Below are positions 42,085-51,208 of a DNA stretch of 64,000 nucleotides, one piece after another. A program made the translations under genes and the position numbers. The notes beneath the pieces are model-generated. The model was given only the letters and a program-made list of their open reading frames with translations. It had not been told where the DNA came from and did not search any database. The DNA comes from MKUN01 sp964481425. Its GTDB lineage: Bacteria; Bacteroidota; Bacteroidia; Chitinophagales; Chitinophagaceae. The stretch is from contig CAYZTM010000002.1 of assembly GCA_964481425.1 (NCBI GenBank), positions 90,707-154,706 on the forward strand. Reading direction: 5' to 3'. The first letter of the stretch is position 1, and each line of letters starts with the position of its first letter.

Positions 42085-44074
42085 CCGGATCGACCCAGGC
42101 CTCGTTGTCTTTTAAAAGCTGTATCAATTCATCAACGGCTATATTACTAGGCACGTTGCGTTTCACAACTTCTTTGCCTTTGTATAAGGTTATCTTACCG
42201 GGGCCACTGCCTACATAGCCGAAATCGGCATCAGCCATCTCGCCGGGGCCATTCACAATGCAGCCCATAATAGCGATCTTAACACCTTTGAGATGTGTGG
42301 TTGCAGCACGAATTTTGGCGGTGGTCTCCTGCAGGTCAAAGAGTGTGCGGCCACAACTGGGGCAGCTTATGTACTCGGTTTTGCTAATGCGGGTGCGCGT
42401 AGCCTGTAGTATAGAGAAGGCTGTATTATTCAGGAACTGGTTGTTGTTATTTACCGGTAAATAAGTACGCCCACTTACTTTGAGGTTCTGCAAATGCACC
42501 TCATCATTCTGCAACCATATACCATCGCCAAAACCATCGAGAAATAGTGCGCCGGTGTCGGTGGCGAGGTGTATCAGTTGTTCGTCGATAGTGGTGTCAT
42601 TACTCCTCACCTGAAGGATAACAGGGTTGTCGCAAGCCTGTTGTTGCATTTCGATAAGGAAACGACGTACAGAAGGCATGGCATGTGCATTACTGCCGCA
42701 TATACAAAGAATCGTGTGCCTGTTCTCTTTGATCTGCGCCAATAACTGCATGAGATCGGTCCAGGGAGCTGCAGCATCGACGGAGACAAAATGCGGGGCA
42801 GTATGTAGGGGACTATTGGGGTATTGCTGCTGTGTGAATAAAGGATGATATTTAGGATCGCCGGCCGGACAGTTGCTGTTATCGCAGATGATCTGTAATG
42901 TGCCGGGCAGACCGAAGTCAATTTTTTTATTGCCGGTATAAAGGTAGTCGGCAGCACCATCGCTAATTGTCCATTTGTCAGTGACCTCCTGGTAAGTGTA
43001 GCCTATTGCCTGAAGGTCGGCAGGTGTTATTTGATCTTTATTGCTAAGGTCTGCAATGACCACAGGTACATGCGCGTCGCCTATATTGTTTACGGCGATG
43101 GTGTGACGCCGTTTGTATGAAAATGGATCGTAGGGAAGATGAACCTTTTCCTCTCCGCTGAGTGGTTCGATAGGGGCATGCGTGCTGCGGGTGGTGTAAC
43201 GGGAAACTATATCGCGGCAAACAGGTATCTCGAACTCCGGATCTTCGGTAAGTGATACACGAATGGTATCACCTATGCCATCTTCGAGCAAGGTGCCAAT
43301 GCCGATGGCGCTTTTGATCCGGCCGTCTTCACCATCGCCTGCTTCAGTAACACCGAGATGCAGGGGGTAGCATTCGCCAAACTCTTCATCCATCTGGCGC
43401 ACCAGCAGGCGATATGCCTGTACCATGACCTGCGGGTTGCTGGATTTCATACTTAAGATGATCTCATGATAATGCTCATCGCGTGCGATACGCAGGAACT
43501 CCATAGCGCTTTCGACCATGCCAATAGGTGTATCACCATAGCGGCTCATAATCCGGTCGCTAAGCGAGCCGTGGTTGGTACCTATGCGCATAGCGGTGCC
43601 ATACTCTTTGCAAATCTTTACAAGCGGTGTGAAGCGTTCACGTATGCGATCGATCTCGGCAGCATATTCTGCGTCGGTATATTCAATATGATCGAACTTC
43701 TTTTTATCAATGTAGTTGCCGGGATTAACACGTACCTTCTCGACAATGCGGGCTGCGATCTCCGCAGCATTGGGCGTATAATGAATATCGGCCACGAGGG
43801 GTGTGTCATAGCCCAGTTTCCTGATCTCATTTTTTATGAGCAGGAGGTTTTCAGCCTCTTTCTTACTGGGTGCGGTGATACGTACCAGTTCGGCGCCGGC
43901 CTCAATGCAACGAATGGTTTGCGCTACTGTGGCAGCGGTATCCATAGTATCGGTAGTGGTCATCGTCTGTATGCGGATAGGGTGACCATTGCCTAAGAGA
44001 AGCCCGCCGACCTTTACCTCCCGGGTGGGGAGGCGTTGATACCGCGTGAGAGAAGGACAATACTGTTGTAACAT
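42074..44074 (-). CDS. ispG: 4-hydroxy-3-methylbut-2-en-1-yl diphosphate synthase IspG (long form)
   Basis: A 666-aa enzyme of the MEP isoprenoid pathway. The N-terminal TIM barrel has VGGLLLGNGHPIRIQTMTTT, and the C-terminal 4Fe-4S domain has CPSCGRTLFDLQ and IAIMGCIVNGPGEMADAD. The roughly 260-residue insert between them is the extra domain typical of Bacteroidota, Chlamydia and plant IspG. The ATG at 44074 (MLQQYCPSLTRYQR) is preferred over upstream codons because a -7 box lies 16 bases before it. Confidence 0.96.
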   Translation of the reverse strand: MLQQYCPSLTRYQRLPTREVKVGGLLLGNGHPIRIQTMTTTDTMDTAATVAQTIRCIEAGAELVRITAPSKKEAENLLLIKNEIRKLGYDTPLVADIHYTPNAAEIAARIVEKVRVNPGNYIDKKKFDHIEYTDAEYAAEIDRIRERFTPLVKICKEYGTAMRIGTNHGSLSDRIMSRYGDTPIGMVESAMEFLRIARDEHYHEIILSMKSSNPQVMVQAYRLLVRQMDEEFGECYPLHLGVTEAGDGEDGRIKSAIGIGTLLEDGIGDTIRVSLTEDPEFEIPVCRDIVSRYTTRSTHAPIEPLSGEEKVHLPYDPFSYKRRHTIAVNNIGDAHVPVVIADLSNKDQITPADLQAIGYTYQEVTDKWTISDGAADYLYTGNKKIDFGLPGTLQIICDNSNCPAGDPKYHPLFTQQQYPNSPLHTAPHFVSVDAAAPWTDLMQLLAQIKENRHTILCICGSNAHAMPSVRRFLIEMQQQACDNPVILQVRSNDTTIDEQLIHLATDTGALFLDGFGDGIWLQNDEVHLQNLKVSGRTYLPVNNNNQFLNNTAFSILQATRTRISKTEYISCPSCGRTLFDLQETTAKIRAATTHLKGVKIAIMGCIVNGPGEMADADFGYVGSGPGKITLYKGKEVVKRNVPSNIAVDELIQLLKDNEAWVDPAMI

Positions 44075-44089
44075 AATGAATAACGCCCG

Positions 44090-44097
44090 CAAAGTTA
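44090..44097 (-). promoter_or_regulatory. -7 box for ispG
   Basis: Minus-strand TAACTTTG followed by C, an exact TAnnTTTGC, 15 bases before the ispG ATG. No clear -33 TTTG. Confidence 0.5.
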
Positions 44098-44245
44098 GTT
44101 TAATAGCGGCATCAGAATTGTGAATTTTAGCGTTAAATATCTGCAATAAAATCATAAATTGTAAAGAGAAGAAATTGTTACGATAAGCTTATTATTATGT
44201 ATTTTTCAGGGAAACAATAGTATTTTAGCAGCATCTATTAAGCGC

Positions 44246-45007
44246 ATGGACTACGAAATCAAACATTTTGGGAAATTTAAGTTCGTAGAAGAAGGAGCAG
44301 GTGAACCATTGGTATTGTTGCACGGACTGTTTGGCGCCCTGAGTAATTTCAGGGACCTGGTGGACCACTTCAAGCTGACCCATAAAGTGATCATACCCAT
44401 GCTGCCTTTGTATGACCTGACGATACTGGATACAACCGTATCGGGACTGGCCAAGCATGTACAGAAATTCATAGAGGCAAAAGAACTGACACAGGTGCAC
44501 CTACTGGGTAATTCACTTGGAGGTCATATAGGGCTGGTATATGCGCTGAAGCACCCGGAGATCGTGAAGACAATAACATTAACAGGTAGTTCGGGATTGT
44601 TTGAAAACGGCATGGGCGAAACCTATCCCAAGCGCGGGGATTATGATTATGTGCGGAAAAAGACCGAGCTGACCTTCTACGATCCCGCAATGGCGAGCAA
44701 GGAATTGGTGGACGAAGTATTTGCCATTACCAATAACCGCCTGAAGGCATTAAAGATCATATCGCTGGCCAAATCGGCCATAAGACATAACCTGGGTGAA
44801 GAACTACAGGATGTAAAAGCCCCCACCTGCCTGATATGGGGTAAGAACGATACTATAACACCGCCTATGGTAGCAGAGGAATTCCTTAAACTGCTACCGA
44901 ATTCTGAGTTGCACTGGATAGACAAATGCGGCCATGCGCCCATGATGGAAGTGCCTGAGGAATTCAACAAAATACTTGATGAATTCCTTGCGAAGCATAA
45001 GGGATAA
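44246..45007 (+). CDS. Alpha/beta hydrolase
   Basis: A 253-aa protein of the alpha/beta hydrolase fold. The oxyanion-hole segment is LVLLHGLFGALSNF (His-Gly), the nucleophile elbow is LLGNSLGGHIGLVYA (Ser near residue 92), the acid is in IWGKNDTITPP and the catalytic His in DKCGHAPMMEVPEEF. No signal peptide, so cytoplasmic. Substrate unknown; esterase or C-C hydrolase are possible. Followed after 99 bases by the CBS gene on the same strand. Confidence 0.88.
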   Translation: MDYEIKHFGKFKFVEEGAGEPLVLLHGLFGALSNFRDLVDHFKLTHKVIIPMLPLYDLTILDTTVSGLAKHVQKFIEAKELTQVHLLGNSLGGHIGLVYALKHPEIVKTITLTGSSGLFENGMGETYPKRGDYDYVRKKTELTFYDPAMASKELVDEVFAITNNRLKALKIISLAKSAIRHNLGEELQDVKAPTCLIWGKNDTITPPMVAEEFLKLLPNSELHWIDKCGHAPMMEVPEEFNKILDEFLAKHKG

Positions 45008-45106
45008 GAATTGTCATCCTACTGTTATTATTTTGCAAAATGAACAAAATTGGTGCGGGATTTGTACTAATATATGATGAACGTATAAGCAGAACGTGAA
45101 AGAAAG

Positions 45107-45769
45107 ATGAGAATAGAACAACTGATATCGCCCATAATACCGACACTGGAGCTGACCGATACGGGGAACAGGGCGTTATCGTTAATGGAAGAGAACAATA
45201 TCAGCCACCTGCCGCTTATAGCAGAGCAGCAATACAAGGCGCTGGTGCATGAGAACGATGTGATGGACTGGGAGATGCCTGAATCGCCATTGAGCAAAGC
45301 AGACTTCCTGAACTACAGACCTGCAGTATTTGCAAACAGCCATCCTTATGATGCCCTGCGCATAGCGCACCAGCATAACCTGAGTATAGTGCCGGTGATA
45401 GATAGCAGCAACTTGTATCTTGGTTCGATCACAAGGCATGAATTGCTGAGCTATATAACCGAGAGCAGTGGCCTGGATAACCCGGGTGCTATCATAGTGC
45501 TGGAACTGGACCCGAGAAACTACACGCTTGTGGACATAGCCAGGATATGCGAGAACGAGGATGTAGCCATCATCAGTACACAGCTCCGGAGCAATAGTGC
45601 AACGGGGAAGGCAGAAATAACGATCAAGACCAACCGTATGGACCTCAGGGGTGTCATATCATCGTTCGAGCGCCACAACTATGTCGTAAAGGCAGTGTAC
45701 GGCGAACAGAACAGTGACGAGGATATGCAGGACAGGTTTGACCTGCTGATGAATTATATCAATATGTAG
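45107..45769 (+). CDS. CBS-domain protein with C-terminal ACT-like region
   Basis: A 220-aa protein. Two CBS motifs occupy about residues 1-55 and 70-125 (NNISHLPLIAEQQYKALVHE and HNLSIVPVIDSSNLYLGSIT). The remaining part (ALVLELDPRNYTL-like IIVLELDPRNYTLVDIARIC, then TIKTNRMDLRGVISSFERH) looks like an ACT fold, as in AcuB-type proteins. CBS pairs bind adenine nucleotides and ACT domains small ligands, so it is a likely metabolic sensor. It ends just before a strong terminator. Confidence 0.82.
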   Translation: MRIEQLISPIIPTLELTDTGNRALSLMEENNISHLPLIAEQQYKALVHENDVMDWEMPESPLSKADFLNYRPAVFANSHPYDALRIAHQHNLSIVPVIDSSNLYLGSITRHELLSYITESSGLDNPGAIIVLELDPRNYTLVDIARICENEDVAIISTQLRSNSATGKAEITIKTNRMDLRGVISSFERHNYVVKAVYGEQNSDEDMQDRFDLLMNYINM

Positions 45770-45790
45770 GCATAATTGCGAGTTTTTGGG

Positions 45791-45824
45791 CTGCCCGTGT
45801 TGCAAGACACGGGCAGTTTTTTTT
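45791..45824 (+). terminator. Intrinsic terminator after the CBS gene
   Basis: CTGCCCGTGT and its exact complement (10 bp), loop TGCAAG, then eight T (45817-45824). The promoter of the next gene begins 11 bases later. Confidence 0.93.
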
Positions 45825-45834
45825 ATTGTAATCT

Positions 45835-45842
45835 TATCTTTG
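45835..45842 (+). promoter_or_regulatory. -7 box for the DUF3109 gene
   Basis: TATCTTTG followed by C, exact TAnnTTTGC, 17 bases before the ATG at 45860. Confidence 0.5.
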
Positions 45843-45859
45843 CAACTCAAACAAGAACA

Positions 45860-46435
45860 ATGATAGCGATAGATAATGTGCTGCTGAGTGATGAGGTGAT
45901 AGAGGAAAATTTTGTGTGCGACCTGCAAAAATGTAAGGGTGGCTGCTGTGTGGACGGCGACTGCGGCGCACCACTTAACAAAGAGGAGACAGAAATACTG
46001 GCCGCCATATACCCTAAGATAAAGCCTTACCTGGCGGCGGAATACATAGCCGAGATAGAAAAGCAAGGCACGCATACTACAGACCCGGAGTTTGGTTACG
46101 TGACACCAGCCGTTAATGGAGGGATCTGCGCCTATGGCTATACCGATGATGCAGGCGTAGTGAAATGTGCCATTGAGAAGGCTTATAATGATGGTGTAGT
46201 GGATTTCAAGAAGCCTGTATCGTGTCACCTGTTCCCGCTACGGGTGAAGGAAATGCCCGGCTATGAGGCTGTGAATTATGAACCACGGACGAGCCTGTGC
46301 CGACCAGCCTGCAAACTTGGTAATAAGCTTAAGGTTCCCGTTTACCAGTTCCTGAAAGAGCCCCTGATACGTAAATATGGAGCTGAGTTTTATGATACAT
46401 TGGATGCGGTAGCAAAGAAATACAGGAAGGCGTGA
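45860..46435 (+). CDS. DUF3109 family protein
   Basis: A 191-aa cysteine-rich cytoplasmic protein. It has CDLQKCKGGCCVDGDCGAPL near residue 18, ICAYGYTDDAGVVKCAIEKA in the middle, CHLFPLRV and a late CRPACKLG, matching the DUF3109 layout, where the cysteines probably bind zinc or an iron-sulfur cluster. Function is unknown in the family. The ATG at 45860 is preferred because the longer frame would include the terminator and promoter. It is convergent with rpoN across a 49-base gap holding CCGCT-TTG-AGCGG. Confidence 0.85.
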   Translation: MIAIDNVLLSDEVIEENFVCDLQKCKGGCCVDGDCGAPLNKEETEILAAIYPKIKPYLAAEYIAEIEKQGTHTTDPEFGYVTPAVNGGICAYGYTDDAGVVKCAIEKAYNDGVVDFKKPVSCHLFPLRVKEMPGYEAVNYEPRTSLCRPACKLGNKLKVPVYQFLKEPLIRKYGAEFYDTLDAVAKKYRKA

Positions 46436-46484
46436 GCTCTTAACGCGTCTGACCCGCTTTGAGCGGTACTGAGGCTGTTTGTGC

Positions 46485-47963
46485 TTACAACTCTTTTCTT
46501 AAACGCGCTACCGGTATATTCAGTTGTTCCCGGTATTTGGCAACGGTACGACGGGCAATGTTGTAGCCCTTTTCCTGCAACATTTCGGTAAGTTTCTCGT
46601 CTGAGAATGGTTTGCGCTTGTTTTCCCCGGCAATTATCTCTGAAAGGATGGATTTCACTTCGCGGGTGGACACTTCCTCGCCGCTATCGGTCTGGAGGGC
46701 TTCTGAGAAGAAGTATTTGAGTTTGTAAGTGCCAAACTCTGTCTGAACGAATTTGCTATTGGCCACACGTGATACCGTAGACACATCGAGCCCTGTTACC
46801 TGGGCAATGTCTTTAAGTATCATTGGTTTCAGGGTGGTATCGTCGCCGGTAAGGAAAAAATCTTTCTGAAAATCAAGAATGGCCTGCATGGTGTGGAGCA
46901 GGGTATGCTGGCGCTGCTTGATGGCGTCTATGAACCACTTGGCAGAGTCGAGTTTTTGCTTGATGAACAGAACTGCCTCGCGCTGGCGCTTGTCTTTCTT
47001 CTCGCTACGCTCATAAGCCCGCATCATCTCTTTGTAACCATCTGATATACGCAACTCGGGTGCATTCTTTGAATTGAGCGAGAGCTCCAGTATGCCATTG
47101 TTGTTGAATACGAAGAAATCGGGTATTACATAGCTCTCAGCCTTATTGACCACGGCAAAAGCTGAACCGGGCTTGGGGTTAAGCTTAATGATGACGTTGA
47201 TGACCTCCCTGAAATCATCGTCATCGAGGCTTAGCTGGCGCTGTATCTTATCGTAGTGTTTTTTGATGAACTCGTTGAAATGCTTGTCAATTATCGAGAT
47301 GGCATTTTTTACCTCTTTGGTCTGGGGCAGGCGTTTCAATTGGAGCAAAAGGCATTCCTGGAGGGTCCATGCGCCAACACCAGGGGGATCGAAAGCCTGT
47401 ATGGATATGATGATATCCATCACCTCGTCCATATTGGTATAGATGTTCCTGCCGAATGCGAGGTCGTCGACTATAGCTGTGGGCTCGCGGCGCAGGTAGC
47501 CATCCTCATCGAGGCTGCCGATGACCTGCTCGGCTATGGCGTGGGCGTGCTCATCAAGCTCCAGCATGCCTAACTGGTCGAGCAGGTATTCGTGAAAACT
47601 GGTCTCGACACTTACCGGGACAGTTTGCTTTTCTTCCGCATCACCATAGTAGTCGCCGTAATCGCGCCCGCCATCATCATCCTCGTGCCGGAGGAAATCA
47701 TCGAGGTCCACCTTTTCGGCAGTATCATTGCTCAGTTCCACGTCTTCCCCGTCCGTCTCGTACTCGTCAGCAGCAGGGCTGTCGAGGTTGTACTCGTCCT
47801 GAATGCCTTCATCTCCGCCTACCTCAAGTGCAGGGTTCTCTTCCAGCTCTTCCTTAATGCGCTCCTCGAGATTAGCAGTAGGTATCTGCAGCAGTTTCAT
47901 GAGCTGAATCTGCTGGGGGGATAACTTTTGCAGTAATTTCTGGTGTTGCGATTGTCTTAGCAT
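46485..47963 (-). CDS. rpoN: RNA polymerase sigma-54 factor RpoN
   Basis: A 492-aa sigma-54. Region I is Gln/Leu-rich (SPQQIQLMKLLQIPTANLEE); an acidic region II follows (about residues 50-110, many Asp/Glu); the core-binding and HTH regions come next; the RpoN box ARRTVAKYREQLNIP is near the C-terminus. It directs polymerase to -24/-12 promoters with AAA+ activators. No sigma-54 activator gene is in the window. Confidence 0.97.
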   Translation of the reverse strand: MLRQSQHQKLLQKLSPQQIQLMKLLQIPTANLEERIKEELEENPALEVGGDEGIQDEYNLDSPAADEYETDGEDVELSNDTAEKVDLDDFLRHEDDDGGRDYGDYYGDAEEKQTVPVSVETSFHEYLLDQLGMLELDEHAHAIAEQVIGSLDEDGYLRREPTAIVDDLAFGRNIYTNMDEVMDIIISIQAFDPPGVGAWTLQECLLLQLKRLPQTKEVKNAISIIDKHFNEFIKKHYDKIQRQLSLDDDDFREVINVIIKLNPKPGSAFAVVNKAESYVIPDFFVFNNNGILELSLNSKNAPELRISDGYKEMMRAYERSEKKDKRQREAVLFIKQKLDSAKWFIDAIKQRQHTLLHTMQAILDFQKDFFLTGDDTTLKPMILKDIAQVTGLDVSTVSRVANSKFVQTEFGTYKLKYFFSEALQTDSGEEVSTREVKSILSEIIAGENKRKPFSDEKLTEMLQEKGYNIARRTVAKYREQLNIPVARLRKEL

Positions 47964-48127
47964 AAGTACCGAAAAGGGGTAATTGCAAATTTATAGTTTA
48001 ACGGCTGAAAAGCCTATTAAAGCTGTTGTTAATAAGTGTTTTGCAATGTAATGTTAATATCATTTGACGTGTTAAAAAACTTCTTTAATACCAAGGAGTT
48101 TTGTATATTTAAGCAAAACCTCGTGAA

Positions 48128-49348
48128 GTGGCAGGAATAAGTAAGAAACCATATGTTTCGCCCTCATTTTCATACATCCCGCTGGAGGAGACGCTGGAGA
48201 TACTGCCGAAGAAAAAACAGTTATTTATAGGTATCCCAAAGGAGACCTCCTTCCAGGAGAACAGGGTTGCGCTAACACCGGAAGCGGTGAGTGTGCTGGT
48301 AAATAACGGGCATGATGTGGCTGTGGAGCATGCTGCGGGTGAAGGTTCTTTTTACTTTGACAGTGACTACAGCGAGGCGGGCGCCCGCATCATATATGAT
48401 AAGGCCGAACTCTATAAGGCCACGACGATCATCAAATCGGCGCCGGTATCGGAAGAAGAAGTAGGCTTGCTACAACCGAACCAGGTGATCATTTCGCCGA
48501 TACACCTGCCCTTCCTGAAGGCGGAGATGATAGACCTGCTGATGCATAAAAAAGTGATCGCGCTGGCGCTGGAATCCATTAAGGATGATGCAGGCTCCTA
48601 TCCCATTGTGCGTTCGATGAGTGAGATAGCGGGTAGCTCGGCGATACTTACGGCAGCCAAATATCTAAGCAATGTGCATAATGGCAAGGGTATATTGCTG
48701 GGTGGCATATCAGGCGTGCCGCCGGCAGAGGTGCTGATCATAGGGGCGGGGGTAGTAGGTGAGTTTGCAGCCAGGACGGCCCTAGGTTTGGGTGCATCGG
48801 TTAAGGTGTTCGACAATTCGATATACAGGCTTATGCGGCTACAGAACAATGTAGGTGCACGGGTTTTTACTTCTGTACTGGAGCCGGTGACACTGGCCGA
48901 GGAACTGGCCAATGCCGATGTGGCTGTAGGCGCCCTGAAACCGGTGAACGGAATAACGCCCGTGGTAGTATCGGAAGAAATGGTGAGCCATATGAAGGCG
49001 GGCTCGGTGATAATAGATGTGAGCATAGACAGGGGAGGATGCTTTGAGACCTCGCATGTGACAACCCATGAGAACCCGATATACAAGAAGTATGATGTGA
49101 TACACTACTGTGTGCCTAATATCGCCTCTTCGGTATCGAGGACAGCTTCGAGATCGATCAGTAATGTGATGATGCCCATACTGCTGCAATGTGCGGATAT
49201 GGGCGGCATGGAAGGGCTGATACTCAGCAAAACGGGGATACGGAACGGTGTGTATATGTATAAGGGCTGTGTGACAAACGCACCGATAGCCAAGCGATTT
49301 AACTTTAAATATACGGACCTGGACCTGCTGCTTGCCGCACAGAGTTAG
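48128..49348 (+). CDS. ald: Alanine dehydrogenase
   Basis: A 406-aa protein. The N-terminal domain has IGIPKETSFQENRVALTPEA with the pyruvate-binding Arg/Lys; the NAD-binding fold has VLIIGAGVVGEFAARTALGL near residue 205. It interconverts alanine and pyruvate plus ammonia. The related transhydrogenase alpha subunit is an alternative, but the length and single-gene setting favour Ald. The start is GTG at 48128 with about 30 residues before the usual N-terminus, a feature I believe common in Bacteroidota homologs. Confidence 0.88.
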   Translation: MAGISKKPYVSPSFSYIPLEETLEILPKKKQLFIGIPKETSFQENRVALTPEAVSVLVNNGHDVAVEHAAGEGSFYFDSDYSEAGARIIYDKAELYKATTIIKSAPVSEEEVGLLQPNQVIISPIHLPFLKAEMIDLLMHKKVIALALESIKDDAGSYPIVRSMSEIAGSSAILTAAKYLSNVHNGKGILLGGISGVPPAEVLIIGAGVVGEFAARTALGLGASVKVFDNSIYRLMRLQNNVGARVFTSVLEPVTLAEELANADVAVGALKPVNGITPVVVSEEMVSHMKAGSVIIDVSIDRGGCFETSHVTTHENPIYKKYDVIHYCVPNIASSVSRTASRSISNVMMPILLQCADMGGMEGLILSKTGIRNGVYMYKGCVTNAPIAKRFNFKYTDLDLLLAAQS

Positions 49349-49364
49349 AACACTATTGCAACCT

Positions 49365-49721
49365 ATGCCGAACAACCGAATGAATAAAACGATAGCCGGC
49401 TACCACTTGCTGATGATATTATCGGCGGTGGATTTTCGCATTTCACCGGAGGAGGATAAGGTGATCCGGGACTACCTGGTAACGGAATTCCCCTTCCGTG
49501 TGAACCTGGACCGGGAAATGGCCGTTATCAGCAACCTGAAACCGGATGAATGGGAGCAGCATTATATGAAAGCCCTGGAAGATTTTTACGATGATGCCAC
49601 GGAAGCAGAGCGTAATAAGCTGCTGAAATTTGCCATAGAGCTCACGAAAGCCGATAATGTGATCACCAAAGAGGAGAACCATTACCTGAACCTGCTTTTT
49701 GACCACTGGGGCGTAGCTTAG
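49365..49721 (+). CDS. TerB-like domain protein
   Basis: A 118-aa acidic helical protein with the TerB pattern: MILSAVDFRISPEEDKVIRD at the start and TKADNVITKEENHYLNLL at the end, each an acidic loop between helices that may bind a metal. TerB-like proteins are linked to tellurite and stress responses, but this small form has no known role. I use the ATG at 49365; an ATG at 49380 is equally possible. It starts 16 bases after ald and overlaps uppP by 4 bases at its end. Confidence 0.7.
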   Translation: MPNNRMNKTIAGYHLLMILSAVDFRISPEEDKVIRDYLVTEFPFRVNLDREMAVISNLKPDEWEQHYMKALEDFYDDATEAERNKLLKFAIELTKADNVITKEENHYLNLLFDHWGVA

Positions 49722-50584
49722 GCCCCGTGTTGCACCTGCGTGGTTATAGCCATTGATGTTTTAGCCTGATCTGCTTTGGGCGTTTCATTTTCTTTCTTAA
49801 TGATACCTGCATATATGAGTGCAATGATGGCAATGCCTGCGAGTATGCGGTAGAAGCCAAAGGCACGGAATGAGTGCTTTTGCAGATACTGAATGAAGGT
49901 GCGTATCGCGACCATGGCGACGAGGAAAGCGATGATGTTACCCACTATAAGCATGGTAAGCTGACCGGGCTGGAAGGTGAAACCGTCCTTATGAAAATCC
50001 CATAACTTTTTGACGGTGGCAGCAAACATAGTAGGCACCGCCAGGAAAAAAGAAAATTCGGCAGCAAGGCGGCGTGTGAGCTTCTGCTGCATACCACCTA
50101 TGATGGTGGCGGCGCTGCGCGATACGCCCGGTACCATGGCAATGACCTGGAAACAGCCAATTACGAATGCCTTGCCGTAACTGATGTCCTCGTCTTTATC
50201 AACTGTCAGATTCCGGAATATACTGTCAATGAAAAGGAGGACTATACCGCCGAGCAGTAAAGTGACGCCTACTGTCATCGGGCTTTCGAGCAGGGCATCG
50301 ATCTTCTTGGCAAATAATAGGCCGAATACGGCTGCCGGAATAAATGCGACAAGGAGTTTGATGTAAAACTGTAGCCGACCGAAGTCGAGAAACTTTTTCC
50401 AATAGAGGACCACTACGGAGAGTATAGCACCGAACTGTATGCACACTTCGAAAAGTTTGGTGAACTCATCGCTGCTGATGCCCATTATGGAGCTGGTGAT
50501 GATCATATGCCCGGTGGATGAAATGGGCAGAAACTCGGTTATGCCCTCTACAATGCTAAGAATGATGACCTCTAGCCAGTTCAT
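49718..50584 (-). CDS. uppP: Undecaprenyl-diphosphate phosphatase UppP
   Basis: A 288-aa membrane protein of the BacA/UppP family. Two signatures are clear: VEGITEFLPISSTGH (residues about 12-26) and PGVSRSAATIIGGM in the second half, which form the active site for dephosphorylating undecaprenyl pyrophosphate. It recycles the lipid carrier for peptidoglycan and the surface glycans encoded elsewhere here. It starts one base after queE stops. Confidence 0.96.
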   Translation of the reverse strand: MNWLEVIILSIVEGITEFLPISSTGHMIITSSIMGISSDEFTKLFEVCIQFGAILSVVVLYWKKFLDFGRLQFYIKLLVAFIPAAVFGLLFAKKIDALLESPMTVGVTLLLGGIVLLFIDSIFRNLTVDKDEDISYGKAFVIGCFQVIAMVPGVSRSAATIIGGMQQKLTRRLAAEFSFFLAVPTMFAATVKKLWDFHKDGFTFQPGQLTMLIVGNIIAFLVAMVAIRTFIQYLQKHSFRAFGFYRILAGIAIIALIYAGIIKKENETPKADQAKTSMAITTQVQHGA

Positions 50585-50585
50585 G

Positions 50586-51206
50586 TTATGGTATGTTGAT
50601 GTATTTATGTGTTTGTAAAGATAGCTGCCATTGAGGATGCTCCTGTATGTAGCTAATGATAAGCGGTGTCATCTCGTCTTTTTTGGTCCACTCGGGCTGC
50701 AGGTACAAGATACATTTTTCCGACACTTTCGCGGCATGTTCTTCAGCCCATTTGAAGTCGGTCTTGTTATAAACCACTACTTTCAGTTCATCGGCCATTG
50801 CGAGGCTATCGTCTATGGGCGCTTTGAATTTTTTGGGAGACAAGGTGATCCAGTCGAAAGTGCCGCGGATGGGGTAGGCACCGGAGGTTTCGATGTGTGC
50901 CCGGAAGCCGGCCTTATGCAATGCATCGCAGAGCGATAAGAGGTTGTACATAGCAGGTTCGCCGCCGGTGATGACTGCTATACGGGCGGGGTGTGCCATT
51001 GCTGCTGCAACAATGCTGTCTATGGTCATCACAGGATGCGCAGCGGCGTCCCAGCTCTCTTTAACATCGCACCATACGCAGCCTACGTCGCAACCGCCGA
51101 GGCGTATAAAATACGCAGCCTGCCCGCTGTAAGCACCTTCGCCCTGCAGGGTATAAAAGTGCTCCATAACAGGATAAGCAGTAGTGTTCGTTATGGTATC
51201 GCTCAC
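50586..51206 (-). CDS. queE: 7-carboxy-7-deazaguanine synthase QueE
   Basis: A 206-aa radical SAM enzyme of the queuosine pathway. The N-terminus has EHFYTLQGEGAYSG, then the cluster motif CDVGCVWC (CxxxCxxC) followed by DVKESWD, and VITGGEPAMYN. It contracts carboxy-tetrahydropterin to carboxy-deazaguanine. The start is uncertain: GTG 51206 lies 2 bases after the folD stop; a TTG at 51212 would overlap that stop. Middle gene of folD-queE-uppP. Confidence 0.94.
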   Translation of the reverse strand: MSDTITNTTAYPVMEHFYTLQGEGAYSGQAAYFIRLGGCDVGCVWCDVKESWDAAAHPVMTIDSIVAAAMAHPARIAVITGGEPAMYNLLSLCDALHKAGFRAHIETSGAYPIRGTFDWITLSPKKFKAPIDDSLAMADELKVVVYNKTDFKWAEEHAAKVSEKCILYLQPEWTKKDEMTPLIISYIQEHPQWQLSLQTHKYINIP

Positions 51207-51208
51207 TA

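Noticed and set aside
24586..46466. Shared GTCAGACGC-like word in the gaps at 24.59 kb and 46.44 kb
   Set aside because: Only about 9 bases match exactly in opposite orientation; two short matches in 64 kb are not enough to call a repeat family.
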